From positions 2,874,152-2,938,151 of the forward strand of contig NC_135212.1 of NCBI RefSeq assembly GCF_052324685.1: a stretch of 64,000 nt of DNA, read 5' to 3'. Made by a program: the position numbers and the translations under genes. Below are positions 20,853-32,280 of the stretch, piece after piece. The stretch's first letter is position 1, and each line of letters opens with the position of its first letter. Source of the stretch: Brachyhypopomus gauderio (Eukaryota; Chordata; Actinopteri; Gymnotiformes; Hypopomidae). The notes beneath the pieces were generated by a model. It had not been told where the DNA came from and did not search any database. It worked only from the letters and a program-made list of their open reading frames with translations.

Positions 20853-20900
20853 AATAATAATAATAATAATAATAATAATATTAAATAATAATAATAATAA
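20853..20900. repeat. (TAA)n microsatellite, LINE 3' tail
   Basis: Run of TAA repeats followed by a conserved LINE 3' end (AATAAAGATTATTATT on the minus strand). It marks the 3' terminus of the LINE. Confidence 0.85.
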
Positions 20901-21188
20901 TCTTTATTTTATTCTCACCTTTCATACATACAACTCAAAGTGTTTTACAGAATAAATAAAAAAAATGAACATTAAAAGGAAGCAAAGATAAGACAAAAAG
21001 AATATATTAAAAGAAATTAAAGATAAAAAGGAAACAAACACAATAAAATAATGTAATAAAGTGACAAATTATAAAATAATAGACAACATAATGTAATAGT
21101 AAATAAGATGGAACAGAGTTAGAGTTTCTTAACTAAAAGCAGATCTAAACAGGAAGGTTTTGAGACTCTTCTTAAAGCTGTGCAGGGA

Positions 21189-21683
21189 TTAAATGCCTCT
21201 GAGTTCTTCAGGAAGAGAGTTCCAGAGTTTTGGGCCATGGCTAAAAGCACCCTCCCCAGTCTTTAATCGGCTTTTAGGAATTACCAGTAGAATACTGTTT
21301 GAAGACCTGACTGGAACATATCTAACCATCATTTCACTGAGGTAAAGAGGAGCAAGACCATGAGGACATTTAAAAACCATCACTAGAACCTTAAAATCGA
21401 TCCTAAAGCTGACAGGTAACCAGTGCAGTGAGTGGAGTGCAGGTGTAAAGTGATCTCTCTTTCTCCTGTGGGTCAGAACCCTTGCAGCCGCATTCTGAAC
21501 TCGCTGTAGGTGAGAAATAGAGCTCTTTGGAAAAGCAGATAGAACAGCATTACAATAATCTAGCCTTGATGTGATAAATGCATGGACAAGTTTTTCACTG
21601 TCAGCGCCGTATGTTTCACTGCCAGCGCCGTCTCGTGCGCATGCATTTTTTGGGGGATTTTTTTTTTTTACCAAAACGTCCAC
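21189..21683 (-). pseudogene. LINE ORF2, C-terminal part
   Basis: 165-codon frame with the conserved end of fish L2-type ORF2: FITSRLDYCNAVL, LQRVQNAAARVLT, LHWLPVSFRIDFK, and terminal WNSLPEELRGI. It is separated from the upstream RT core (24657) by about 3 kb of inserted sequence, so no full ORF2 can be made. Confidence 0.85.
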
Positions 21684-21846
21684 ATAATCATAATTTCAAT
21701 GTTTAATAATATTAGTCAAATGAACAATTTTTATAGTAACAACACACGACACCTATCACCCGCACATAATATAATGGTAATATAGGGTATGGTGAATTAA
21801 CACTATAGTGTATGTTGTACTGTAAAAGTTCTCTTCAGAAACTAGC

Positions 21847-23046
21847 TGTCACGGTACGGCAGCCCCCTACCGGTCGCCTCCGTCCCCAGCGGTTGTTGTT
21901 GTTTGTATTGTTGCGTTGTGTGCGTCCCTCAGGGGGGGCGGAGCCCGTGATCCGTCTCACCTGAGGGTCGTTTGTTTGTCTATATATGTCTTGTCTTTGA
22001 CCGCTGGTCATTATATCCTTATTTTGGACAGGGTTCGTACGGTCATGAAAAACCTGGAAAAGTTATGGAATTTGAAAATAGCAATTTCCAGGCCTGGATA
22101 AGTTTTGGAAAAATAAAAAAAACTCAAATGTTTTGGAAAAGTCATGGAAATTTGCTTGACACAATGTATGTTGTTCTGATAACCGGAAGAAAAAATAAAT
22201 ATATATAATATAGCCATTTTTTTTCATTGTGCGGACCACTAACGTAACTTCACACGTTAGTTTGCTACGTTAGCGGCTGACTCCAAGCGGAGCTGTAGAT
22301 TGTGCTTTGATGTAAATCAACGTAATGCTGGTAAATGCCGATTCAACAATGGCTGCTTCAGTTGGACAAATACAAGCTATGGCTTGTGAAAGACAAGGAC
22401 ACGGGGCATGCAAAATGTGCACTGTGTGGTTAACCAATCGGTTAACGATGGGGTTAGAGACTGAAAAGTCCGTCGTAAAGCAGTTTTCATCGTTAAGCGC
22501 GACCCTAGATTTAGATACGTTTTGTTCGTAAACACAGTATAGAAAAAAAAATAACGATGTTCTCGTGCGTACAACGCGAGAAAGAGCGATCGCGTTACCG
22601 AGATGGACTGCAGTGGAGGCTGCGCTGCCTCAGTTTATCGTACACAACACCCCACAACACCCCACAGTGTTGCCACTGCACCTCTGCGCACCATGCGAAA
22701 TAAAAAAAAGTTGGTCGTAAATCCGGTTTATATTGATATTGAAAATATGGTAAATGTTTATTTTTTCAATTAAACCACGTGGCTTGTCATTAATTTATGA
22801 TATACTGTGGCCTGGATTTTTTCTTATTTTTCATGTCTACACATATGTTTAGAGAATGTATAGTCATTAAAATTTGCCTCAAAGTTATGGAAAAGTCATG
22901 GAAATTAATTGTCAAAAAAGTGTATGAACCCTGTTCGGATCATGTCATGGGTTTTTGGTTTGCGCACTTTCTATATTAAACCATCCTTTTTCCCTGAGAC
23001 TTGGCGTGATCGCTTCCATTTTATTTCGCTCACCCTGCCCGTCACA
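21847..23046 (+). mobile_element. Solo LTR with nested hAT-like insertion
   Basis: Begins TGTCACGGTACGG and ends CCCGTCACA, flanked by CTAGC on both sides (21842-21846, 23047-23051). A TATATATG box lies at about 21981. Removing the nested 905-bp element leaves roughly 295 bp. Related, shorter copies lie at 51194 and 63297. TG..CA ends plus a 5-bp repeat support a solo LTR; the retroelement class is not determined. Confidence 0.65.
22029..22933. mobile_element. hAT-like non-autonomous element
   Basis: Inverted ends CAGGGTTCGTAC (left) and GTATGAACCCTG (right). Repeated motifs (AAAGTCATGGAAAT, AAAGTTATGGAA) sit near both ends. No transposase. I could not see a clean 8-bp target duplication, so class assignment rests on the CAGGG termini. 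Confidence 0.6.
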
Positions 23047-23235
23047 CTAGCTAGCAAGTGATAGCATCAGTTACCCCCTTCCCTAAACTCACTAAAGACA
23101 TTTGAAAAGACCTCATAACACCTTTTCCATTAAATAAGCAGGTCTTAATCCTCGTTGATTAGAGACTCTCTACAATAGTAGAAACTTCAGATGTCGCTAA
23201 TGTAATCGCCTTTGTAGTGTCTGTGCCTATGTAAT

Positions 23236-23678
23236 ACATTATGTAGTGTTTAAGTTTAAACTGTAACTGGTTTAAAATTCATTTCTCTTTTCTTATGATG
23301 AGGTGGGCTGAACAAATGTGAAGAATGTGGTTTACATATGTTTTTTGGTTTAGGGGAAAAGGGACCTAGTTCAGGGGTCAAAGGTCTGGTGGGCCCTTTC
23401 TCACCCTACTCGGTTTCCTTTATCAATATGTTTGATGGTTTACAGATGTGAGGGACCCTATGACTTCTTTGTTTAACTCGCATATAAATATGGGTAGACT
23501 GGCAGTGTTCGAGAGAGGAGATTCACAATTGGCACCAGACCTCTCTCAAGCAAGACCATGCTGCTTGATTTGATGCTGTTCTTTTTTGTAATAAACTTAT
23601 TATTGACAACTAAGACAGTGTCGGCGGAGACTTCTTCATTCATCATCACAGCATTGCTAAAGAAGAAAATACACCTCA
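23236..23678 (+). mobile_element. LTR fragment, same family as 50430-50851
   Basis: Contains a TATAAATA box (about 23482), a polyadenylation-like AATAAA (about 23590) and an end ...ACACCTCA, shared with 50430-50851 and 62700-62952. The left boundary is uncertain. No internal retroelement genes here, so it is a solo LTR or fragment. Confidence 0.5.
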
Positions 23679-24529
23679 CCTTCTATCGTCTCTTTTGTAT
23701 TTTTTGTATTTAGCAAAAGCTCCAATTAAAGTGGTAACCGAGTTGGGACTTTTCTAGCACCTGCTGAATTGTAATTGGATGGTGCTTAGTTTTAATATGA
23801 GAATGTATATTTGATGTGTTCTCATCTTTGGCGGAGAATTTTTGTAAGCAGATCTTACACACTGACTCATATAGGCTTGCTGGCTCTCATTTTTATTGAA
23901 ACAAATCCAAAATGTTGCCAATCTGTAGCAGTGGTGTTTTTCTTTGAAACCAGCTCGCTTGACTCACAAATGACACTCATTGTCATTGTGGCTTTTTTCC
24001 CCTCTATATGATCTTAGTGAACACCGCCACTCCATAACCAATCAGTGACCTCCAACTGATGACCCCACCCACAGATCTTTTTAATGGATGCGCAAAAGGT
24101 CTTAAATGCCCCATTTTTCAAAGAACAGATTTGGCACATCACGTCACGTGGTTAATATACTGCCACAATTTTACAATTAAGTCATCATACTGCCCAATCC
24201 TAGTAGGTGCTATTATTATCTTAACTCCTCAAATTAAAATAATTATATATTAAAACACACATGTGCTCCTCTGTTCATTGAAGATGCACTTTTGAAATAA
24301 TAACAATGTTGCAGTAGGCATATTGCACTGATTTGCACTGGTTGTAGTTGTTTTTTTTATTATTTTTTATTATTAATATTTAAAAGTTGTTCTCTGCACT
24401 ACTTTATGTAAAATAGTAAAAAAATAATAAATTGTGCAACACCTTTATATTTATTTATTGTTATATGGTAATGTTTAAAATTCATTTGCTTTTTATTTGT
24501 TTCTTTAATACTAATTCAATCAACCCGAT
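23679..24529. other. Unassigned sequence within the LINE interruption
   Basis: AT-rich, no convincing coding region, repeat ends or tRNA seen. Confidence 0.5.
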
Positions 24530-24655
24530 GATAGTGCAGGGGGCACCAACCAAAATCTCGCCTAGGGCACCACATTGGTCAGGGCCGGCTCTGATCATGC
24601 AGGGGGCACCAGCCAAAATCTCACCTAAGGCACCACATTGGTCAGGGCCAGCTCT
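24530..24655. repeat. 63-bp tandem duplication
   Basis: Two head-to-tail 63-bp units starting GATAGTGCAGGG and GATCATGCAGGG, about 90 percent alike by eye. They lie immediately beside the truncated RT core and carry GGGCCGGCTCT/GGGCCAGCTCT motifs like those at some hAT ends. Confidence 0.75.
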
Positions 24656-24656
24656 G

Positions 24657-25597
24657 GCCCAAGAATTGATCCTTGGGGGGTGCCACAAGTTATTTTTTGA
24701 CGTGTGGAGAAAGAGGTACCTAATGCTACATAGTAATCACGCCCAGTTAGATACAATCTAATCCAGTCTAAGACTAAGCCACTAAGGCCTACCCAGCTCT
24801 GTAGTCGATCAAGAAGTATTTCATGATCAACGGTGTCAAAAGCGGCGCTTAAATCTAGCAGAAAAAAGACTGAAAGTTTGCCTGCATCCTTATTCATTCG
24901 CAGGTCATTTATTTAAAAGTGTCATTTATTTGATTTACTTTGACATGATCATTCAACTGGATTGACACAACTTTTTCAATGATTTTGCTAAGAAAGGAAA
25001 GGTTAGATATAGGTTGATAATTATTGAGAATTGTGGGATCAAGATTTCTGTTCTTTAATAGTGGTTTAACCATTGCAGTTTTAAAAATATTAGGGAATTC
25101 TCCCAGTTGCAGAGACTGAATAACAATCTTTAGAACTTCATTAACAAATGAGTTCAGAATCTGCTTGAAAAAGCATGTTCGTAAAGGGTTCAGTTCACAA
25201 GTAGAGGATTTTATTGATGAAATCACATCAAGTAGTGTTACCATGTCAACTTCTTGGAAATAAGACATATTAAATTTAGGCTGAGTAACTGATATAGCCT
25301 AAGGGTTGATAGTCTATTAGTGCTTCTTGCTATGTTCTGCCTTATACTAGTAATCTTGTCCCTAAAAGATATTGCAAACTCATCACATTTTTCAACTGAA
25401 ACAGTCTCAGGGAAGACACAGGAGGTGGGGTTTACTAGCTGATCTATACTTCTGAACAAGACAGCTGAGTTATTATTGGATGAATCGATGAAGGTACAGA
25501 AGTAGTTTGTCCTTGCCGATTTCACTTCACTGTTGCAATTCTGCAATGTTGTTTTATAAATATCAAAATTTACTTGCAATTTTGAATTCGCCAACAT
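24657..25597 (-). pseudogene. LINE ORF2, reverse transcriptase core (broken)
   Basis: Pieces on the minus strand: 25597-25238 (linker before RT), 25268-24909 (NYQPISNLSFLSKIIEKV, the RT fingers motif) and 24897-24657 (VFFLLDLSAAFDTVDH, then CGTPQGSILGP). They are in different frames and the palm after GTPQGS is lost at 24656, where unrelated tandem DNA begins. The catalytic YADD box is therefore absent. Confidence 0.85.
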
Positions 25598-25713
25598 CTC
25601 TCAGCCTACAATCTTGCCTAAATTTTACAATAGATGGAGTGTTTCTTCAGGGCACCTTAATTTTACAAGAGATTATTTTAGTTACCTTTGGTGCCACAAC
25701 ATCAATACAGTTC

Positions 25714-26140
25714 CTAACTGTGTGTGAATGTTTCAACTAACTCATTCCCATTTTCTGAGAGAGGAGGGAGGGACTGTATCATGTCTGTGAAGGCCACGGC
25801 ACTGCCAGCACTGAGATAACGCTTGGTTATTGTATGCTTTTCACTGAGTGTTCTAATAGATAATGACATATTGAAAAATACACCAAAATGATCAGAGATT
25901 ACAACATCAGTAATTTCAGCATTATTAACCTCTATGCGTTTAGAAATTATCAAATCTAAAATGTGGCCGCAATTAAAACATCCCCAGCAATTAAAACATA
26001 ATCAATATAATTAAAATCCTAGAAAGCATTTCTGCAAAATCTTCAAGAAAAGCTGTATGTAGTCTGAGAGGATGATAGATAACAATCAAAAGAACTGAAT
26101 AAGTACTGTTGAGTTGTACTGCCAGATATTCAAACATAGG
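25714..26140 (-). pseudogene. LINE ORF2, endonuclease fragment
   Basis: Contains the apurinic-endonuclease C-terminal signature VVISDHFGVFF (about 25900-25880), with EN-like sequence further upstream (VQLNSTYSVLLIVIYHPL near 26110). It is interrupted at 26141 by a solo LTR; EN sequence resumes at 26459. Confidence 0.7.
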
Positions 26141-26453
26141 TGTGACGTCGGGGTGCGCAAGAAGGACGAGACACAAAGTCCAATCTTCAAGCATGAACGT
26201 TACTTTATTACAAAAATAGTGCAGACAGCACACGTATAACATGTATGACTTTAACACTGACAAAGACGAGCACGGGAAACTGTGCGAAATAGACAAACCA
26301 CATAAGCCCCAAGTGTTAACGAGACGAGCCACAGGTGAGACCAATGAACTCACTTAGACACATCCACATCCATGAAGAACAGACGCAGGGGACTAGACGT
26401 AGACAACGTAAACACACGCCCAAAAGGGAGGGGTCAGGGGCTGTACCGTAACA
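26141..26453 (-). mobile_element. Solo LTR in LINE endonuclease
   Basis: 313 bp; on the minus strand TGTTACGGTAC...GACGTCACA, i.e. TG..CA. It is flanked by the perfect 5-bp duplication ATAGG (26136-26140, 26454-26458). A TTTATT/AATAAA signal is present on the minus strand near 26212. Resembles the LTR at 21847 at its start. Confidence 0.8.
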
Positions 26454-26458
26454 ATAGG

Positions 26459-26587
26459 ATGTTCCCCTAATGAGATCTGCTTACAGTGGAATGCTTTATG
26501 GTAAAAACATGCAACACTCCCACCTCTCTTATTTACTCTAGAGACATTAAAATAGTTAAAGTCGAGAGGCGAAGCTTCATTTAGCAC
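26459..26587 (-). pseudogene. LINE ORF2, endonuclease N-terminal fragment
   Basis: NVSRVNKRGGSVACFYHK, typical of LINE endonucleases (R.GGGVA..), lies directly upstream of the solo LTR and continues the EN reading beyond it. Confidence 0.65.
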
Positions 26588-26962
26588 TATTGCTCCATTG
26601 CTATCAAGCCAAGTCTCTGTTAGAAAAAGAAAGTCCAGACAATAATCTTAAATTAATTTAGCTATTATAAAAGACTTGTTTGTGAGTGAGCGGACATTTA
26701 GTAAGTAGACTTTGAAGACTTGATGTGTTTGATCAGCATAGCATACATCACTTGTGCATTTCACTGGGATCAAATGTTGTTTGTTACAATGTTTTGTATT
26801 ACTATGTTTTCTTGTGATTACATTTTAATTTCGATTCTGAGAGCCATGCCACCGGCTATTTAAAATAACTGGAATGTAGCACTGACTAGGAGCATGGGTT
26901 CCAGTGTGTCAGACCTGAGTATTCACTGAGTGTGCAGGAGAAGTAGGTGAGTTCCTACAAGA

Positions 26963-27451
26963 CTACAGACTGTAGTGTTGCAGAACCTCTTCAATCTCCT
27001 GGAGTTTACCTCTGAGACTGTGGACAGATTCTCTGACAGGAGATGGTGGGCTCCTTTGACTGACATTACTGACGTTACTGCTGGCGGTTGGGTGCAGATT
27101 CCGCATGTGAGTGATTCCATACATTAGATTATCTACAAGCATTTGAGTCCCAGCCTTGTTAGGGTAAAGCGGATCAGGTTTAAAGAGCTCAGGACGCTGA
27201 AAAAAGATGTTGAAATTGTCAATGAAGTTTACCTTCCGATGTGCACAGGCTGTAGTGAGCCAGCTGTTTAGAGCCAGCAGTCTGGTAAAGTGACCACTGC
27301 CTCGACGTCCAGTTGGTATTGGTCCAGAAATGAACACTTCAGACTGGGAAAACTCCAGAATGTCAAGCAGATGGTTAAAATCCAGTTTCAGAAACTCAGA
27401 CTGTTGTTTGTAAACATAGCTAAAGCCGACATGCACGATCAGTCTTTCCAT
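26963..27451 (-). pseudogene. LINE ORF1-like, esterase/SGNH-type region
   Basis: 162-codon frame: FISGPIPTGRRGSGHFTRLL, FIDNFNIFFQRPELFKPD and LYPNKAGTQMLVDNL, the C-terminal half of SGNH-hydrolase-like ORF1 proteins seen in some fish LINEs. The catalytic Ser block upstream is missing, so it is truncated at the 5' insertion edge. Confidence 0.7.
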
Positions 27452-27484
27452 TGCTGGATAATCATTAGCGTAGTCAGCAATACT

Positions 27485-28215
27485 TCACAATGACACTGAA
27501 TGTGCAGTAAGGTTTTATAGCACATGGTGATAAGGAACAGGAGAAGAACGAATAATTAGTAGATGCAGAATGAGGCAAATGGTGCTGGGAATTCTGGGAA
27601 GTGGAGTTCCTCTAGCTTGGTCACATGACAATCAGCCTATAGAATTCATGTGAAATCCTCTTTATTAATCAGTTAAATTGCTATTTTTAAGCATTTTTTT
27701 TCTGCCTACTCTGTCAAAGTTCTCAGGGTTGATGTGCTATGTGTCTTGTGTTTAATGTGATTTTGTATCTTGCTGTGCCCTGTGATCATTGCTTCAAGTG
27801 TTCTCACCTGTGGCTTTGTTATCTCTTCTATTGTTCTATTCTACACCTCTTGTTGATTTTAAATTTATATGTTACCATCAGCATCATTAAACAGTTTTAA
27901 CTGTTTTTCCAATTGTATGATTTCTTGGATTAGAACCATCAGGCTGGAGAAAAGTAAAGAGCAATATTTGAGCATATTAACTCTTTTATTTACACTTTAC
28001 TTATTATGACATATGACATTTGACATATGACAGATTTGTGCATTGTTCATATTTGTTGATGATTTCTGGTCTGCAGATTCTGTCTTGTCAGCTTAATGTG
28101 TTTCTGAAGGTGTCATAAATGTGTTGATCTATTCCACTTTTTAAGAAACTGGTAAGAAATAATGTGATTAGAACAAACTGCCTGATGTTATGAGAGACTG
28201 ATGCATAATTTATTA
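27485..28215. other. Duplicated-unit spacer between VH A2 and VH C1
   Basis: No gene seen; parallels 48405-49025 and 59790-60420 with moderate divergence. Confidence 0.65.
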
Positions 28216-28666
28216 CAGTTTTTTACAACTGTTTACACACATTTTCCAAGATCTGTGTCTATTTTTCAAAACTCTACACACAAAACTCACAATTGCTCAC
28301 ACAAAATGCAAAATGCCTCAAATCTCCAGCAAAATGACACACCACATTCAAAATGTCATAAACACATCTCAAAAGCAAGCACTGACATCACATTGCCAAC
28401 ACCTTTGTCATAATATGACATTTTGGACTCATCATGTACACACTGTTGATCAAAACCTAAAGCTCTTCTTTCATTCATGGGATTCTATGTTATTCAAAAG
28501 TGCAGAGAGAAGGTGAAATACTCACAACACACATAAACAGTTTTCAAACCCAACATATTTATTTTTTCCAAATAATTTGCTGCTGTTACAATATTTGTAC
28601 AGTGCAGAAAAAAAAAATCCATCCACCACATGAAGTTGGACAGACACCAAACATATGTCTGAAAAA

Positions 28667-29596
28667 GCTGGGGGGTGTTGGCTGTGGTGAGGGTATGGGC
28701 TGGGGGGTGTTGTCTGTGGTGAGGGTATGGGTTGGGGGGTGTTGGCTGTGTTGAGGGTATGGGTTGGGGGGTGTTGGCTGTGGTGAGGGTATGGGCTGGG
28801 GGGTGTTGGCTGTGGTGAGGGTATGGGCTGGGGGGTGTTGGCTGTGGTGAGGGTATGGGCTGGGGGGTGTTGGCTGTGGTGAGGGTATGGGCTGGGGGGT
28901 GTTTGCTGTGGTGAGGGTATGGGGGGTGGTGTTGGCTGTGGTGAGGGTATGGGCTGGGGGGTGTTGGCTGTGGTGAGGGTATGGGCTGGGGGGTGTTGTC
29001 TGTGGTGAGGGTATGGGTTGGGGGGTGTTGGCTGTGTTGAGGGTATGGGTTGGGGGGTGTTGGCTGTGGTGATGGTATGGGCTGGGGGGTGTTGGCTGTG
29101 GTGAGGGTATGGGCTGGGGGGTGTTGGCTGTGGTGAGGGTATGGGCTGGGGGGTGTTTGCTGTGGTGAGGGTATGGGTTGGGGGGTGTTGGCTGTGGTGA
29201 GGGTATGGGGGGGTGTTGGCTGTGGTGAGGGTATGGGCTGGGGGATGTTGGCTGTGGTGAGGGTATGGGCTGGGGGATGTTGGCTGTGGTGAGGGTATAG
29301 GCTGGGGGATGTTGGCTGTGGTGAGGGTATGGGGGGGTGCTGGCTGTGGTGAGGGTATGGGTTGGGGGGTGTTGGCTGTGGTGAGGGTATGGGTTGGGGG
29401 GTGTTGGCTGTGGTGAGGGTATGGGGGGGTGTTGACTGTGGTGAGGGTATGGGGGGGTGTTGGCTGTGGTGAGGGTATGGGGGGGTGTTGGCTGTGGTGA
29501 GGGTATGGGCTGGGGGGTGTTGACTGTGGTGAGGGTATGGGTTGGGGGGTGTTGGCTGTGGTGAGGGTATGGGCTGGTCTGTGGTGAGGGTATGGG
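28667..29596. repeat. 33-bp G-rich minisatellite inside transposon
   Basis: About 28 units of GTGTTGGCTGTGGTGAGGGT plus ATGGGCTGGGGGG (33 bp), with shortened 27-bp variants. Unit lengths divisible by three leave a 387-codon Pro/His/Ser/Thr-rich frame on the minus strand running into the transposase end; it is not a credible protein. The strand is strongly asymmetric in G, with many GGG/GGGGGG runs. Confidence 0.92.
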
Positions 29597-31096
29597 CTAC
29601 TGTATGTCCTCTCTTGCTAAACACTGAGGGAAGAACCTCCTTGCGTGGCGCATCCATCCTTGAATAGAGGCATCAATGTCGCCACACGCTTCCTCCATCG
29701 CCTCAAGAAGTGGAATATGAGCATGAGGATGATGATCATCTACCCACCAGCACCAGGTGGAGAAGAACTCCTCAATTGGATTGAGAAAAGGTGAATATGG
29801 AGGCAGGTACAGAACAGAGAAGTGAGGATGGGTCACAAACCAGTTCTGGACCAGATGTGCCCGATGAAAACTGACATTGTCCCATATGAACACAAAACTT
29901 TGTTGATCTACATTCTGCCGAACTTGGACAAGAATATTGAGAATTGCATCCAGAAAAGTTATGATATGAGCAGTGTTGTAAGGACCAAGTGTTGCATGGT
30001 GATGCAGGACACCATTATTGGGAATGGCAGCACACATTGTAATGTTTCCCCCACGTTGTCCTGGGACATTCACAATGACCCTTTGACCAATGACATTTCT
30101 CCCCCTTCTCCTGGTCTAAGTGGGGTTCAAGTCCACCTCATCTATATAAATATACTCATGGCGGACATTTGCATCTGCATCCATCTCCAAAATTCTCTGT
30201 AAGAGACAAGAATATATATTTACACACATGTGCACAACCCAACAATCTGTCTTGATATGTGCAAGTCTAATGTACTGGACGTAGTTTTGCATACATACTT
30301 CCACAAAGTCATGACGCAGGTTCTTCACTCTGATGCTGTTCCTTTCAAATGGGACCCTATATAGCTGCTTCATATGTAAGTGATTATTCTGCAGGATACG
30401 ATGGATAGTGGACAAGCTTACTGTGTCGATGTTATGGAAAACAGTTGCATCGTTCACTATGTGGTACTGGATCTCGTGGATTCTAATGGCATTATTTGCC
30501 AATACCATATTTATAATCGCAGTCTCCTGCTCTTCAGTAAATTTGCGCCCTCGCCCTCCACGATTCCTCTGTCTTTCCACTCTGTAGAAGATACAGAAGC
30601 ATAGTGAATGTGTGGTATGTCATAAAGTCTAAAATGTCTTCCTGCAGTAAGCTACATCATGGGATAGTATGATAATCACACTGACCATTCATGCATCATG
30701 AAATGCAGTACAGTAAAGTACATGATATAAGAGGAATAATTGTATGCATTTTACAGTTGTGCTGAAATAATTATGTTTATATGATATAGCTGCATACCTG
30801 TTCTCATTTCGGAATGTTCGGATTATGGCTGCCACCGTGAGTCGACTCAAGTTTGGCTGGACCCGCAGTCCAGCCTCTCTCATGGTCAACCCATGGTTGA
30901 TCACATGATCAACCAATGTAGCCCTAATCTCATCTGAGACAGCTCTTCTTGCTTCCCTTCTTTGCCCTTGTCCTCTTCCCTGTCCAACTCGTCCTCTTCC
31001 TCCCCTTCCAACTCCTCCTCCTCCTCGAAGCCGAACTCCTCGTGGATGTTCTCTGCCTCTACCAACTCTCCTGCCTCTCTCTTCGTTGTCATTCAT
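29597..31096 (-). pseudogene. IS630-like transposase, spliced and broken
   Basis: Exon 1 (31096 to about 30800) has an Arg/Gly-rich N-terminus and a helix-turn-helix (HGLTMREAGLRV), ending at a GTATGC donor. Exon 2 (about 30582 to 30306) holds a second HTH region (GRKFTEEQETAIINMV). Exon 3 (from about 30199) begins RILEMDADANVRHEYIYIDE. A TAG at 30118-30116 stops the frame just before RRRGRN; the same frame resumes and runs to 29597 with DDE_3 motifs FIWDNVSFHRAHLV and LPPYSPFLNPIEEFFS. One nonsense codon therefore separates the first catalytic Asp from the other two. Splice sites are inferred. Confidence 0.82.
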
Positions 31097-31527
31097 GGTT
31101 CAAAACAGACAACTTGACATTTGACCTATTTATAGGCCTATACTTAGCCAATGATTCGTTGGTGTTCAATAAAGTAATGAGTGCTTACACATGTGAGAAG
31201 TGGGAGTGAAGCACTCGTGATTTAGTGTGGCATTTTGATAGGTTGTGTTTGAAAGATGAAATCAAGTAACTTCCTGTTTGATCTTTGTGTGTTAGGTAGA
31301 AACTTGTGTGTAGAGTTTTGCAACATGTGTGTTTGGAAATTGAAAACTGAGTCAGACACTGAGAGTTAGTGTATGGTTTTGCAGATTTGGTGTGGGGTTA
31401 TGGTGTTTGAAGGGCATGTTTAGAAAATTGTGTGAGAAGAAAAGATTTAGTGTGTAAACAGTTGAAAAAAACTGTAACAAAATAAAAAATGGTGGAACTT
31501 ACAAGAAATTGCTAACATTAAAAATAC

Positions 31528-32262
31528 CAGACATGTGAACAAGTCACTAAGTTGCAAGTAACAAGTAAGTCTCAAGTCTTCACAATCAAGTCTCGAGTCA
31601 AGTCCCAAGTCAATACAATCAAGTCTCGAGTCAAGTCCCAAGTCTTAAACTTCAAGTCCTAGTCAAGTCACCAGATGTAATTTCAATATTTAACACAATT
31701 GATGCAGTTGATTAGTAGTATATTAAGTTAGTCAGACTAACTAACGTTAGGCGTTTGAGTGTTTCGGTTTGCTTGAGTGAGATGTCGCAATTGTCGTCGT
31801 CACCTACAGCCCCCACCCTCGCCTCAGTGACTTTCGTTCGTTCATTCGTGCGTCCGTCTGTGGACATGTCCTACTTTTGAGACCTAAAAAAATGCCCGGG
31901 GGGAATTTCAAAATCATCTGGTATTTTGCGAAGGAAGTGTGGGTAGATCGCATGACATTAAAAAGTAGTGGATGAATGACGGTCTGCACTGACGGTTGTA
32001 TTTTGATTGACATACATGGTAGCCAATCCGACGGCTAGGGTTTGACACACGCAACCACCCCCGTCAACTATTGACACACAAGCCACTAAAAAATAAATTT
32101 GTAAAAGGTGTCCTCCTTTTCAGAAACCCAAATCTGGTCACCCTAGTTAAAATAAGGATTTCAAGTCTTTTCAAGTCTTAAAGCTCAAGTCCGATTCCAA
32201 GTCCAAGTCAGTAAAGTCTAAGTCAAGTCGCAAGTCTCATGTGACTCGAGTCCACACGTCTG
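31528..32262. mobile_element. hAT-type non-autonomous element (CAAGTC-rich), copy 1
   Basis: Ends CAGACATGTGAAC (left) and GACTCGAGTCCACACGTCTG (right). A perfect 8-bp duplication AAAAATAC flanks it (31520-31527, 32263-32270). Subterminal AAGTC/CAAGTC hexamer runs lie at 31545-31670 and 32155-32240. The unoccupied site is at about 49074 and 60472. Same family as 61541-62662. Confidence 0.88.
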
Positions 32263-32280
32263 AAAAATACACCAGCTTCT

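Larger units (their letters stand above)
20853..27476 (-). mobile_element. Decayed L2/CR1-like LINE insertion with nested elements
   Basis: Insertion into the IGHV unit, minus-strand orientation. Its 3' end is a (TAA/ATT)n tail at 20853-20900 and its 5' end lies at 27476 beyond an ORF1-like region. Flanks are AGTGTAGT (20845-20852) and AGCGTAGT (27477-27484), an 8-bp target duplication with one mismatch. The uninterrupted site is visible at about 48397 and 59783 (ACAGCGTAGTCAG). Coding parts are broken: ORF1/esterase-like 26963-27451, endonuclease pieces 25714-26587, RT 24657-25597, RT C-terminus 21189-21683. About 3 kb of foreign DNA (21684-24656) and a solo LTR (26141-26453) interrupt it. 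Confidence 0.85.
28216..31474 (-). mobile_element. IS630/Tc1-mariner-superfamily transposon
   Basis: Inverted ends CAGTTTTTTACAACTG (28216) and CAGTTGAAAAAAACTG (ending 31474), extending imperfectly into TTTACACAC, with TA on both outer sides (28214-28215, 31475-31476). A broken transposase is on the minus strand and a long minisatellite lies beyond its 3' end. The unoccupied site is seen at about 49020 and 60413. TA target and DDE_3-type transposase place it in the IS630/Tc1/mariner group. Confidence 0.88.

Noticed and set aside
23473..23690. Minus-strand FFFSNAVMMN as a third psi-VH H framework 3 end
   Set aside because: The similarity is to LTR sequence shared by three loci; the V part begins only beyond the LTR end at 50852 and 62953.
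28494..29657. 387-codon Pro/His/Thr-rich frame as a gene
   Set aside because: It is the 33-bp minisatellite of the IS630-like element translated; the start lies inside the transposase C-terminus in another frame.
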